Positions 1 through 8,402 of a stretch of DNA of 64,000 nt are shown here, piece by piece. How positions within the stretch are numbered: the first letter of the stretch is position 1; each line of letters begins with the position of its first letter. The notes beneath the pieces are model-generated. The model had not been told where the DNA came from. It saw nothing but the letters and a program-made list of their open reading frames with translations, and did not search any database. Both the position numbers and the translations under genes were made by a program. Origin of the DNA: Comamonadaceae bacterium PBBC1 (GTDB lineage: Bacteria; Pseudomonadota; Gammaproteobacteria; Burkholderiales; Burkholderiaceae_C); contig NKIP01000020.1 in assembly GCA_002256145.1 (NCBI GenBank), positions 1 through 64,000 of the forward strand, given 5' to 3'.

Positions 1-1376
1 TCACCGTGACCTATCTGGCGTGCTCGCGCATCGGTGCGGTCATCAACCCCCTGATGCACATCTTCCGTGAGCGCGAGCTGAACTTCATGCTCAAACACGG
101 CGAGGCCAAGGTCATCATCGCACCCAAAAGCTTCCGGGGTTTTGACTTTGAACAGATGATCACGGCCATTCAGCCGGGCCTGCCGCATCTGCAACATGTG
201 GTGGTGATCGACGGCCAAGGCCCCAACAGTTTTGAAGCCCTGCTGAGCGGCCCCGAATGGGAAAAGGAAGCCGATGCGGCCGCCATTTTGAGTGCGCACC
301 GTCCTGGCCCGGACGACATCACCCAACTGATCTACACCTCGGGCACCACCGGTGAGCCCAAGGGCGTGATGCACTCGGCCAACACGGTGATGGCCAACAT
401 CATTCCCTATGCCCAGCGCCTGCAGCTCGCTGCCGAAGACGTGGTGCTGATGGCCTCGCCCATGGCCCACCAAACCGGCTTCATGTACGGCCTGATGATG
501 CCCATCCTGCTCAAAGCCAGCGCCGTGCTGCAAGACATCTGGGAGCCCAAGAAGGCGGTCGAAGTCATCAACACCGAAAAGGCCAGCTTCACCATGGCCT
601 CCACGCCGTTTCTGACCGACTTGACCCGCGCCGTGACCGACAACAAAACCCCGGTGCCCACGCTCAAGACTTTCCTGTGCGCCGGTGCGCCCATCCCCGG
701 CCCGCTGGTGGAGCAGGCCCGCGCTGCACTTGGCACCAAGATCGTGTCCGCTTGGGGCATGAGCGAAAACGGTGCCGTCACACTGATCCGCTTGGACGAT
801 CCCGATGAACGCGCCTTCACCACAGACGGCTTGCCCCTGCCCGGGGTTGAACTCAAAGTGGTGGAAGCCGATGCCTCAGGCCCGGCACTTCCAGCAGGAA
901 CGCAGGGCAAGCTGTATCTGCGTGCCTGCTCCAACTTTGGCGGCTACCTGCGACGGCCACATCTCAATGGCACAGATGCCGAGGACTGGTTCGACACGGG
1001 CGATTTGGCACGCATCGATGCACAAGGCTATGTGCGCATCACCGGCCGCAGCAAAGACGTGATCATCCGAGGCGGCGAAAACATTCCCGTCGTCGAGATC
1101 GAGTCGCTGCTCTACAAACACCCTGCCGTGGCCATGGCCGCCATCGTGGCCTACCCCGATGAGCGTCTGGGCGAACGCGCCTGCGCCGTGGTGGTGACCA
1201 AGCCTGGTCAGACCTTGGACATGTCCAGCATGGTCGCCTACCTCAAAGAACAAAAGGTGGCGATTCAGTACATCCCAGAACGCCTGGAGGTTCGGCAAAG
1301 CATGCCGTCCACCCCATCCGGAAAGATCCAGAAGTTCAAGCTGCGCGAAGAATTGCGCGACGTTGCAGCAAATTAA
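1..1376 (+). CDS. AMP-dependent acyl-CoA synthetase/ligase, 5' partial
   Basis: Activates a carboxylic acid to its CoA thioester through an acyl-adenylate. The reading frame is already open at the window edge and the first usable GTG (position 6) lies inside the conserved fold, so the N-terminus is missing. The adenylate-forming signature TSGTTGEPKG lies near residue 113 of the visible part; an acyl-binding SAWGMSENG stretch and the C-terminal GRSKDVIIRGGENIPVVEIE hinge follow. The C-terminal lysine motif TPSGKIQKFK is intact. Similar to cyclohexanecarboxylate- and medium-chain/aromatic acid-CoA ligases. A Bug-type binding protein, enoyl-CoA hydratase and NAD(P) dehydrogenase follow, which suggests a CoA-dependent degradation operon. 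Family call is firm; the substrate is unknown. Confidence 0.88.
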   Translation, partial: TVTYLACSRIGAVINPLMHIFRERELNFMLKHGEAKVIIAPKSFRGFDFEQMITAIQPGLPHLQHVVVIDGQGPNSFEALLSGPEWEKEADAAAILSAHRPGPDDITQLIYTSGTTGEPKGVMHSANTVMANIIPYAQRLQLAAEDVVLMASPMAHQTGFMYGLMMPILLKASAVLQDIWEPKKAVEVINTEKASFTMASTPFLTDLTRAVTDNKTPVPTLKTFLCAGAPIPGPLVEQARAALGTKIVSAWGMSENGAVTLIRLDDPDERAFTTDGLPLPGVELKVVEADASGPALPAGTQGKLYLRACSNFGGYLRRPHLNGTDAEDWFDTGDLARIDAQGYVRITGRSKDVIIRGGENIPVVEIESLLYKHPAVAMAAIVAYPDERLGERACAVVVTKPGQTLDMSSMVAYLKEQKVAIQYIPERLEVRQSMPSTPSGKIQKFKLREELRDVAAN

Positions 1377-1415
1377 AAAGCGCTCACCACTTCACCCCCC
1401 ATCAGGAGACACACC

Positions 1416-2399
1416 ATGACATCCACACCTCGCTTTCAACTGCGCCGCACTTTGGCAGTCGCAGGCCTTTCACTGCTGGGCATCTGCGCCAGCGGCATCA
1501 GCCATGCCCAAAGCTGGCCCAGCAAACCTGTGCGCATCGTGGTCGGTTTTGCCCCGGGTGGCACCACCGATGCCATGGCCCGCATGGTGGCGCAAAGCTT
1601 GACCGAAAGCTTGGGCCAGTCCGTGGTCATTGACAACAAACCTGGTGCCAGCGGCAACATTGCTGCCGCCGAAGTGGCCCGCGCCGCGCCCGATGGCTAC
1701 ACCTTGTTCATCTCGCCCACCTCGGTCGAAACCGTCAACCCCCACCTGATCAAGTCCAACTTGCTCCCATCGCGCGACCTCACCCCGGTCACGGGCATCG
1801 GCAAATCACAGATGTATTTGGTCACCAAGCCCCAAAGCACGGCCAAGGATGTGCAAGAACTGGTGGCGCAAGCCAAGGCCGGCAAAATGGCTTACGCCTC
1901 GGCCGGTGCAGGCACACCGCCCCACCTGGCTTGTGAATTGTTCAAACAAGCCACAGGCACCAACATCCTGCATGTGCCCTACAAAGGAGCCGCTCCGGCC
2001 TTGCAAGATGTGCTGGCCGGGCAAGCCGATATGGTGTGTGACCCCGGCATTGCCTTCCCGCACATCCGCACCGGCAAGGTCAAGCTGTTGGCGGTGGTGA
2101 GTGAGAAGCGCTCGCCCTTTTTTCCGGACGTGCCCACCGTGGCCGAACAAGGTTTCAAAGGAGCCAATCTGGACATTTGGTTTGGCATGTGGGCTCCCAA
2201 TGGCACACCGGCTGAAGTCATCGCCCGTTTGAACCGCGAAGTGGCCAAAGCCTTGGCCTCGCCAACGCTCAAGGCCCGCTACGCTGACTTGGGCGGCGAA
2301 AACGTCTCGCTGGACACGGCCGAATTCAAAGCCCTGTTGGCCAACGAAGGCAAAGTCTTGGGCGCACTGATCCGCGAACAAAAAATCTCCGTCGACTGA
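1416..2399 (+). CDS. Tripartite tricarboxylate transporter (Bug/TctC) solute-binding protein
   Basis: Periplasmic binding protein of the Bug family, 327 residues, the usual length. An N-terminal signal peptide (about residues 1-31, ending near SHAQS) is followed by the family start SWPSKPVRIVVGFAPGG. An AGGAG-type ribosome site lies just before the ATG. It sits 39 bases after the CoA ligase and 13 bases before the enoyl-CoA hydratase, so it is probably co-transcribed and captures the acid that the ligase activates. No TctA/TctB membrane partners are present in the window, which is common in Comamonadaceae, where these binding proteins are greatly expanded. Ligand not predictable. Confidence 0.93.
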   Translation: MTSTPRFQLRRTLAVAGLSLLGICASGISHAQSWPSKPVRIVVGFAPGGTTDAMARMVAQSLTESLGQSVVIDNKPGASGNIAAAEVARAAPDGYTLFISPTSVETVNPHLIKSNLLPSRDLTPVTGIGKSQMYLVTKPQSTAKDVQELVAQAKAGKMAYASAGAGTPPHLACELFKQATGTNILHVPYKGAAPALQDVLAGQADMVCDPGIAFPHIRTGKVKLLAVVSEKRSPFFPDVPTVAEQGFKGANLDIWFGMWAPNGTPAEVIARLNREVAKALASPTLKARYADLGGENVSLDTAEFKALLANEGKVLGALIREQKISVD

Positions 2400-2412
2400 G
2401 CAGGAGCGCACG

Positions 2413-3189
2413 ATGTCCGAGTCACCCATCCTGAGCACCCGGCACGGCCGGGTCGGCGTCATCACCTTGAACCGTCCTGCGCAGCTCAATGCGCTCAACG
2501 ACGCCTTGATGGACGCCATGGGCCAAGCGCTGCTGGCCCTGGATTCTGACCCGGACATCGGTGCCATCGTCATCACGGGCAGCGACAAAGCTTTTGCCGC
2601 CGGTGCCGACATCGCCGTGATGGCAGACTGGACGTACATGGACGTCTACCAAAGTGGCTTCATCACCCGCAACTGGGAAACCATCCGCCAGGTGCGAAAA
2701 CCGGTCATCGCTGCCGTGGCGGGCTTCGCCATGGGCGGCGGTTGCGAGCTGGCCCTGGCCTGCGACATCATCGTCGCAGGCGAATCGGCCAAATTCGCCC
2801 TGCCCGAAATCAAGCTGGCCATGCTGCCCGGTGCAGGCGGCACGCAGCGCCTGCCTCGCGCCGTGGGCAAGGCGAAGGCCATGGACATGTGCCTGTCGGC
2901 GCGGATGCTGAACGCGCAAGAAGCCGACCGCTACGGCCTGGTCTCGCGCGTGGTGCCCGATGCCGAATTGCAGGCCACAGCCATGAAGCTGGCCACGCAG
3001 ATTGCGGGCTATTCGCTGCCTGCGCTGATGGCCATCAAGGAGTCGGTCAACCGCGCCCACGAGGCCAGCCTGACCGAGGGCATTTTGTTTGAGCGGCGCG
3101 AACTGCACGCCCGCTTTGCCAGCGAAGACGCCCACGAAGGCATGAAAGCCTTTCTGGACAAACGCCCGCCCGTGTTCCAACACCGGTAA
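2413..3189 (+). CDS. Enoyl-CoA hydratase/isomerase (crotonase) family protein
   Basis: Crotonase-fold protein of 258 residues, normal for a monofunctional enoyl-CoA hydratase. The oxyanion-hole segments are AAGADI (about 62-67) and GGGCELA (108-114). By alignment from memory with rat mitochondrial hydratase, both catalytic glutamates are kept: E112 in GCEL and E132 in LPEIKL. It probably hydrates the unsaturated CoA ester made downstream of the ligase at the window start. The start ATG is 13 bases after the binding-protein stop, consistent with one operon. Isomerase or other crotonase activities cannot be excluded. Confidence 0.92.
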   Translation: MSESPILSTRHGRVGVITLNRPAQLNALNDALMDAMGQALLALDSDPDIGAIVITGSDKAFAAGADIAVMADWTYMDVYQSGFITRNWETIRQVRKPVIAAVAGFAMGGGCELALACDIIVAGESAKFALPEIKLAMLPGAGGTQRLPRAVGKAKAMDMCLSARMLNAQEADRYGLVSRVVPDAELQATAMKLATQIAGYSLPALMAIKESVNRAHEASLTEGILFERRELHARFASEDAHEGMKAFLDKRPPVFQHR

Positions 3190-3227
3190 GCGGCAAGGCG
3201 CCGCACAACAAAAAAGTGCTTTACGGC

Positions 3228-3252
3228 TCAGGGGGGGCCAAGATCCCCCTGA
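3228..3252 (+). terminator. Hairpin after the enoyl-CoA hydratase gene
   Basis: A perfect 8-base stem, TCAGGGGG pairing with CCCCCTGA around a 9-base loop, 38 bases after the hydratase stop. No T-tract follows, so it may be a weak or Rho-assisted terminator, or only an RNA-stabilising hairpin. Confidence 0.35.
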
Positions 3253-3350
3253 ACCCGCAGCTTGGTGGCTTCAGTCCTTGCATGCAGCCTGGACCCCAAC
3301 AATGTGGGGGTGGCACTCCAGCTGCAGCAACGAGCTGCGAAATCGGTATA

Positions 3351-3366
3351 TTGCGGAGTTCCGCAA
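3351..3366. promoter_or_regulatory. Palindromic operator candidate TTGCGGAGTTCCGCAA
   Basis: A palindrome with 7-base perfect arms (TTGCGGA/TCCGCAA) and a 2-base centre, 22 bases before the ATG of the 3-hydroxyisobutyrate-dehydrogenase-like gene. Its place between a possible promoter and the start codon is typical of a repressor site. The shape resembles sites of IclR-type regulators, but no such gene is in the window; the regulator is unknown. Confidence 0.5.
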
Positions 3367-3387
3367 TTTTCTCTTTCGAAAGCACGC

Positions 3388-4269
3388 ATGAAAACAATCG
3401 GCATGATCGGCATCGGCATGATGGGCCACGGCATTGCGAGCAATTTGCTCAAACACGGGCAAAGCCTCACGGTGCTGGAACACCCCGGCAACCAGCCATT
3501 GGACGGCCTGCTGGCCGCAGGCGCACGCACCTGCACCACGCCCCAGGCCCTGGCGTCGCAGTCGGATGTGATCATTTTGTGCGTGACGGGCACGCCTCAG
3601 GTCGAAGCCGTGCTGCTGGGTGAAAACGGTGTCTTGAAGGGCATGCGCCCGGGCACCATCGTCATCGACTGCTCGACTGCCGTGCCCGCCTCGACTGAAA
3701 AAGTCGCGGCCCTGGTCATCGCCCAGGGCGGGCAGTTTCTCGACTCGCCCATGACACGCACCCCCAAAGAAGCCGCCGAAGGTCGCCTGAACTTGCTGGT
3801 CGGCGGCGAGGCCGCTTTGTTTGAAACCTGCAAGCCCATCCTGGCCTGCTTTGCAGAAAACATCGTGCACACCGGCCCCATTGGCTCCGGCCACCGCATG
3901 AAGCTCTTGCACAACTACGTCTCACTGGGCACCGTGACCTTGTTGGCCGAGGCTGCAGCCTGCGCCCAACGTGCGGGCGTGGACGCCAACACCTTTGTGG
4001 AAGTGCTGTCCAAAGGCGGCGGCTGGGGCGCGGCGCTCGACCGCCTCAAGCCCACCCTGACGACTGGCGACACCTCGGGCTTGCGGTTTTCGATGAGCAA
4101 CGCGCTCAAAGACTTGAGCTACTACAACCAGATGGCCAGCGACACGCACGCCGACCACACGGTGGCACAAGCCGTCAAAAACACGCTGGAGGCCGCTTGC
4201 CAAGAAGGCGACCCGAACGCGCTGGTGCCTGAGTTGATCGCGCTGCTGGCCAAACGACAAAGCACCTGA
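3388..4269 (+). CDS. NAD(P)-dependent beta-hydroxyacid dehydrogenase (3-hydroxyisobutyrate dehydrogenase family)
   Basis: About 293 residues from the ATG at 3388; the frame is open further upstream but this start places the nucleotide-binding motif GIGMMGHGIASNL at residues 6-18, as the family requires. A DSPMTRTP substrate-binding segment and a KLLHNY segment with the conserved catalytic lysine follow. It oxidises or reduces a beta-hydroxy acid; tartronate semialdehyde or glyoxylate-type substrates are equally possible. It follows the hydratase by 198 bases, with its own palindrome upstream, so it may form a separate transcription unit in the same catabolic cluster. Confidence 0.87.
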   Translation: MKTIGMIGIGMMGHGIASNLLKHGQSLTVLEHPGNQPLDGLLAAGARTCTTPQALASQSDVIILCVTGTPQVEAVLLGENGVLKGMRPGTIVIDCSTAVPASTEKVAALVIAQGGQFLDSPMTRTPKEAAEGRLNLLVGGEAALFETCKPILACFAENIVHTGPIGSGHRMKLLHNYVSLGTVTLLAEAAACAQRAGVDANTFVEVLSKGGGWGAALDRLKPTLTTGDTSGLRFSMSNALKDLSYYNQMASDTHADHTVAQAVKNTLEAACQEGDPNALVPELIALLAKRQST

Positions 4270-4354
4270 ACGCTCAAGACGTTCGCTGATTGATTCGGCC
4301 CGATGAGGTTTGAATGGCCCATGTTGCTGCCTGCCATGCGGCTATTTGTTTCTT

Positions 4355-4431
4355 TGGTGGAGCCCACCCTTGTGGGCGATGACTTGCAGGGCGTGTTCCA
4401 CGCCCATCGCCCACAGGGTGGGCTCCTACAA
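4355..4431. repeat. REP-like repeat, family A, inverted pair
   Basis: Left arm GGAGCCCACCCTTGTGGGCG and right arm CGCCCACAGGGTGGGCTCC form a large inverted repeat, and each arm is itself partly palindromic. It lies between convergent genes and could also stop transcription from both sides. The same unit recurs at 18889-18958, 20444-20520, 22490-22591 and, as a single arm, at 49205-49231. Confidence 0.85.
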
Positions 4432-4454
4432 AAAAGCCATCTCTTCAATGTTCT

Positions 4455-4688
4455 TCAAGACTTCAAGGACCCAGGGTGCATCACGGGCTGGGGTGTTTTC
4501 ACCATCGTGATCACCCCAAACGGGCAGTGCCGTTCGCATAGGCTGCACCCTGTGCAACCCTGCTCATCGTGCAGCAACGCATGCTTGCGCCAGGCCACGA
4601 CCTGCAAGCTCAGCACATGCGGGGGACACACCGCCACACACCAGCCGCAACCGGTGCAACGGGGGGTGTTGATGTGGGGCAACAGCAT
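4455..4688 (-). CDS. Small 2[4Fe-4S] ferredoxin-type protein
   Basis: A 77-residue protein with two CxxCxxCxxxCP clusters, beginning CTGCGWC (about residue 11) and CTGCSLC (about residue 44), enough to bind two [4Fe-4S] clusters as a cytoplasmic electron carrier. The frame is open upstream across the end of the arsC-like gene; the ATG at 4688 is chosen because it leaves a compact domain and avoids overlap, though a TTG slightly upstream is possible. It lies 14 bases after the arsC-like gene on the same strand. Redox partner not evident. Confidence 0.75.
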   Translation of the reverse strand: MLLPHINTPRCTGCGWCVAVCPPHVLSLQVVAWRKHALLHDEQGCTGCSLCERHCPFGVITMVKTPQPVMHPGSLKS

Positions 4689-4702
4689 TTCAGGATTCAG
4701 GC

Positions 4703-5065
4703 TCAACGGCTTGACGGCAAAATTTCCAGCACCACCTCTGCCGGTCGGCACACGCGCACACCCAAGGGCGTGGCCACAATCGGGCGCTGGATCAAAACCG
4801 GGTGCTGCGCAATGAACGCCAGCAGTTGCGCACCGGTCCACTTCGGATTGCTCAGGTCCAGCTCGTCATAGGGCGTGCCCTTTTGGCGCAACACATCGCG
4901 CACACTGGCACCCATGCGTTGCACCAGCGACAGAATTTCATCGCTGCTGGGCGGTGTCTTGAGATACTCCACCACCTTGGGTTCCGCACCGCTTTCGCGG
5001 ATCAAGGCCAGCGCACCGCGTGAATTGCTGCATTGGGGGTTGTGATAGATGGTGATGTCATTCAT
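4703..5065 (-). CDS. arsC: ArsC/YffB-like glutaredoxin-fold reductase
   Basis: A 120-residue protein of the ArsC family. The signature HNPQCSNSR (H-x3-C-x3-R) near residues 8-16 contains the arsenate-type catalytic cysteine, and the later RPIV motif with the third conserved arginine is present. ATG at 5065 gives the normal N-terminus MNDITIYHNP; an upstream in-frame extension is not conserved-looking. No arsR, arsB or acr3 gene is nearby, so a role in arsenate reduction is not supported by context; YffB-type proteins of unclear function share the same motif. Confidence 0.85.
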   Translation of the reverse strand: MNDITIYHNPQCSNSRGALALIRESGAEPKVVEYLKTPPSSDEILSLVQRMGASVRDVLRQKGTPYDELDLSNPKWTGAQLLAFIAQHPVLIQRPIVATPLGVRVCRPAEVVLEILPSSR

Positions 5066-5174
5066 GGTTTGCTGGATTTTCAATGCTGACCTCAGCCAAC
5101 AGATTCCTTCCTTGGCCAACTCAAACAAGTAGAGACATCACCACAGTTGTGTACAGGGCTTCGCCGCTTTTGTC

Positions 5175-6470
5175 TCATGACAATACCGGCTTGTCCGAAG
5201 TGGATGGTCGATTGCGCAGATGCCTGTAGAGCACACCACGAGACACCCCCAGTGAGCGTGCAGCACGAGATATATTGCCTGCGCAAGCGGCCAAGGTGCT
5301 GTCAATCAATTGCTGGTGGTGGTCACTGAGTCGGGCCCGGACAAGGCCATCGGTTGCAGTTGGATGGGGCACGTCAGCGACGAGCTGTTCGTTGACTTGG
5401 GCATTCTCGGCCAACGGCTCGGTCGCTGGAACCCTTGTTTCATTGACCGGAGCAGGTGCGACGCCGTAGGTGAATGCGTGACCATTCGGCAGGCCATCTT
5501 GAGCCAACAAGTTGGCTTGACTCCATACACCCAAACCATTGGGCAAGCGCATCGCTTGAAGACCCGGGCGGCGCGTCATGGCCAGTATCTGTTGCAGTTC
5601 CAACCCCAGCAAGCTCGCCGCATCACGGCCCTTGGCAAAGGCGGGCACGCCCAACAAGCGCGAGGCCACGCCGTTGAGCCAAGCAACTTGCCCATCGGCC
5701 GTGATGCCCGCAAGTGCTTCCATGGGGGTGCCCAGAAAAGCAGGACTGGCCTGAAAGCGCAACACCAAATGTTCACGCGATTGGGACACCAGCAAACGAT
5801 TTTCAATGGACGTCGCGTACATGCCCACCACCGAAGCGGCGTCAAAGTTAAAACTGCGCCCTTCTACCGTGATGTCCAGCACTGCAGCCACTTGACCTTC
5901 TACATTGTGGATAGGGGCTGCGGCACACTCCAGTGCCTGCAGGCAATTGAAATAGTGTTCGGCCCCCGTGACGGTGCATGCCTGGTGGGTGTGTTTGGTG
6001 ATACCAGGCGCTGTCGTGCCCAATCGTGACTCGGCCAGGTTGACGCCAACCCGGGTGGCTTTGCTCAACAAAGGTTCATGCGCAGCCAGTGGGTTGTGCG
6101 TGCCATGCACGATGACACCCTGGGCATCGGTCAGCAAGACACGACACTCCATGCCTGACAAAGACGCTTCCATGGTCGACAGCTCTTGACTGGCTGCAGC
6201 CAGCAACTCCTGATTTCGGGCCAAGGTGGCATGCATGCGACTGCTGGACACATGGTTGAACTCAAGCGTTTGAGAGACTTGGTGACGCTCGGAAGTGCAG
6301 CGCATCCAAGATTGAATCACTGCCTCACTCACCAATCCCGTGGGACGTAAACCCTCTTCAAAGAAATGCTGTCGCGCCATGGCAATGCGTTGGGCGCGGG
6401 AATTGATAAACATGGAGGGGTAATTGCTCACGACATCAGATGCCGTCAAGCCCAATGTACGGGTGAGCAT
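5175..6470 (-). CDS. AcoR-like GAF/PAS transcriptional regulator without an AAA+ domain
   Basis: A 431-residue regulator. An N-terminal segment resembling AcoR-type activators leads into a GAF-like sensor (about residues 90-215), a PAS-like region (about 240-330) and a C-terminal Fis-type helix-turn-helix (about 390-425; NISRAARSLGVSRGVLYRHL). The sigma-54-contacting AAA+ module (GAFTGA, Walker motifs) found in true AcoR is absent, so it cannot drive sigma-54 promoters in the usual way. It is divergent from the PQQ alcohol dehydrogenase set with 264 bases between them and is the natural candidate to control it in response to an alcohol or metal. Confidence 0.85.
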   Translation of the reverse strand: MLTRTLGLTASDVVSNYPSMFINSRAQRIAMARQHFFEEGLRPTGLVSEAVIQSWMRCTSERHQVSQTLEFNHVSSSRMHATLARNQELLAAASQELSTMEASLSGMECRVLLTDAQGVIVHGTHNPLAAHEPLLSKATRVGVNLAESRLGTTAPGITKHTHQACTVTGAEHYFNCLQALECAAAPIHNVEGQVAAVLDITVEGRSFNFDAASVVGMYATSIENRLLVSQSREHLVLRFQASPAFLGTPMEALAGITADGQVAWLNGVASRLLGVPAFAKGRDAASLLGLELQQILAMTRRPGLQAMRLPNGLGVWSQANLLAQDGLPNGHAFTYGVAPAPVNETRVPATEPLAENAQVNEQLVADVPHPTATDGLVRARLSDHHQQLIDSTLAACAGNISRAARSLGVSRGVLYRHLRNRPSTSDKPVLS

Positions 6471-6598
6471 GTGCGCTGTCTCCAGATCGAATCACGAATG
6501 AATAGAACAGTTTGCATCGCCTTGGCCCGTTCAACCAGCGGGAAACTACCAAGCACCTTGGGCGCAGGGGGCTGCCAAATCCCTGCTCCACCTGCAAG

Positions 6599-6617
6599 TT
6601 GTTCCACAACAGAACAA
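6599..6617. promoter_or_regulatory. Inverted repeat TTGTTC-N7-GAACAA between regulator and PQQ dehydrogenase
   Basis: Perfect 6-base arms separated by 7 bases, about 118 bases before the dehydrogenase start and 129 bases before the regulator start. The position between two divergent starts suits an activator or autoregulatory site for the Fis-type HTH protein. No clear -24/-12 element was found. Confidence 0.4.
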
Positions 6618-6734
6618 TCGAGGCCTAGGGAAATCCCGAGCGTGCAAAAAGTAAATTCAAGATCAATGATGCAAATACCTTGCACGCCAAGTGCCTGGAT
6701 TGTGAAGCAATACCCATCAACAGGAGACATGTAC

Positions 6735-8402
6735 ATGACCCTCAATCACCGGCTCGTGGGCGGCTTGATCGCCGCTGCGATTTTCTCGGGCGCACAAGCG
6801 CAAGGACTCGACGCCCTCAAAAACGATGCCACCACCCCTGGGGATGTGCTCACCTATGGCATGGGATACAACAACCAGCGTTACAGCCCGCTCAAGCAGA
6901 TCAACACCAAGAACGTGGGCAAACTCCAGCCAATGTGGGCTTACAGCCTGAACAACCCGCAAGGTCAGGAGTCTCAACCCATCGTGTATGACGGGGTGAT
7001 GTATGTGACCACCCACAACACCACCATTGCCCTCAACCCGCTGACGGGCAAACAGCTGTGGAAACACGAGATCGAACTGCCGCAAGACGTCTTCAAGATG
7101 GCCTGCTGCGGCATCTTGAACCGGGGCGCGGCCATTTATGAAGGCAAAATTTACCGTGCCACACTCGATGCCCATGTGATGGCCTTGGACGCCAAAACTG
7201 GCAAACAACTCTGGAAAGTCAAAGCAGCCGACTACCAAGAGGGACAAGCGATGACCTCCGCGCCACTGATTGCCAATGGCGTGCTCATGACGGGCATTGC
7301 AGGCGGCGAATACGGCACGCGCGGTTTTGTCGATGGCTGGGATCCAGCCACGGGCAAAAAATTGTGGCGCTTTTACACCACCGCAGCGGGCAATGAAAAA
7401 GGTGCAGACACCTGGCCAGGCGACACGGCCATGAAAGGTGGTGCCCCCACTTGGTTAACCGGTGCCTACGATCCCGAATTGGACCTCGTTTACTGGGGCA
7501 CGGGCAACGGCGGCCCCTGGAATGCAGAAGCTCGCAAAGGCGACAACCTCTACATCGCATCAGTCGTGGCGTTCCGGCCCAAAACTGGCGAAATGGTCTG
7601 GCACTACCAGTTCACCCCCAACGATCCCTATGACTACGACGCCACCGAAGTGGGCATGCTGGTCGACATGAAAATCGAGGGCAAGACCCGCAAGGTCCTG
7701 GCACAAGCCAACCGTAACGGTTTCTTTTATGTGCTGGACCGTGCCAACGGCAAACTGCTGGCGGCCAACCCTTACGTCAAGGTCAACTGGGCAGACAAGA
7801 TTGACATGGCCACAGGTCGTCCGGTCGAGTCTGAAGTCACCAAACGCATCCGTGCGGGCGGCGATGAAGAAGTCTTCCCATCGGTACTGGGCGGTAAAAA
7901 CTGGACGCCCATGTCATGGAACCCGGCCACAGGCTTGGCATATGCCAACACCCTCAACATGAGCTGGCCTTATCAGTTCGCCAAGCCCGAGTACAAAAAG
8001 GGTGAGTGGTATCTGGGTGTGAACTTCCGTGGCGTGACCATGCCCAAGGACGCGCCGCACGGCTATCTGAGCGCCATCGACCCCATGACCGGCAAGAGCA
8101 AGTGGCAAATGGCCTGGCCTGGCCAGCCCAGCATGGCGGGCACTTTGTCCACCGCTGGTGGTCTGGTATTCACTGGCGCAGCCACGGGTGAGTTCATGGC
8201 TGTGGACGCCAACAATGGCAAGAAGTTGTGGCAGTTCCAGACCAGCTCGGGCATCATCGGCCTGCCTGTGACCTGGGAGCACAAAGGCAAGCAATACGTG
8301 ACGGTGCTGTCGGGCGCAGGTGGCGTGTGGGCCTTGTTGGGTGACGAACGCATGGCCAGTGTGCCAGCGGGCGGATCGGTTTGGACATTCGCGCTGAACT
8401 GA
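6735..8402 (+). CDS. PQQ-dependent alcohol dehydrogenase (XoxF/ExaF-like quinoprotein)
   Basis: A 555-residue periplasmic quinoprotein that oxidises alcohols using PQQ and passes electrons to a cytochrome c. ATG 6735 follows a CAGGAG site at proper spacing and gives a signal peptide ending near AQA (residue 22). The adjacent-cysteine disulfide is C124-C125. Likely metal ligands are E192 (GGEYG), N258 (GTGNGG) and D300, the presumed catalytic base. Two residues later D302 supplies the extra aspartate typical of lanthanide-dependent enzymes. A cytochrome c overlaps by one base and a XoxJ-like gene follows, the xoxFGJ order. Lanthanide use and substrate are inferences. Confidence 0.93.
   Translation: MTLNHRLVGGLIAAAIFSGAQAQGLDALKNDATTPGDVLTYGMGYNNQRYSPLKQINTKNVGKLQPMWAYSLNNPQGQESQPIVYDGVMYVTTHNTTIALNPLTGKQLWKHEIELPQDVFKMACCGILNRGAAIYEGKIYRATLDAHVMALDAKTGKQLWKVKAADYQEGQAMTSAPLIANGVLMTGIAGGEYGTRGFVDGWDPATGKKLWRFYTTAAGNEKGADTWPGDTAMKGGAPTWLTGAYDPELDLVYWGTGNGGPWNAEARKGDNLYIASVVAFRPKTGEMVWHYQFTPNDPYDYDATEVGMLVDMKIEGKTRKVLAQANRNGFFYVLDRANGKLLAANPYVKVNWADKIDMATGRPVESEVTKRIRAGGDEEVFPSVLGGKNWTPMSWNPATGLAYANTLNMSWPYQFAKPEYKKGEWYLGVNFRGVTMPKDAPHGYLSAIDPMTGKSKWQMAWPGQPSMAGTLSTAGGLVFTGAATGEFMAVDANNGKKLWQFQTSSGIIGLPVTWEHKGKQYVTVLSGAGGVWALLGDERMASVPAGGSVWTFALN

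Noticed and set aside
2800-2890. Possible loss of the second catalytic glutamate in the enoyl-CoA hydratase (AMDM in place of AMEM)
   Set aside because: Spacing from GGGCEL shows the catalytic pair is E112 and E132, both present; the AMDM position is not the catalytic one.
4355-4431. CRISPR array or riboswitch in the palindromic intergenic regions
   Set aside because: Units are inverted pairs or fixed-period copies without unique spacers, and no cas genes are present; folding is explained by REP-like arms.
6366-6734. Upstream extension of the PQQ dehydrogenase frame
   Set aside because: It overlaps the divergent regulator and lacks a signal peptide; the ATG at 6735 has a good ribosome site and a signal sequence.
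6618-6734. Sigma-54 -24/-12 promoter before the PQQ dehydrogenase
   Set aside because: A GG-N10-GC spacing exists near 6627-6640, but the flanking bases do not fit TGGCAC/TTGCA and the adjacent regulator has no AAA+ domain.
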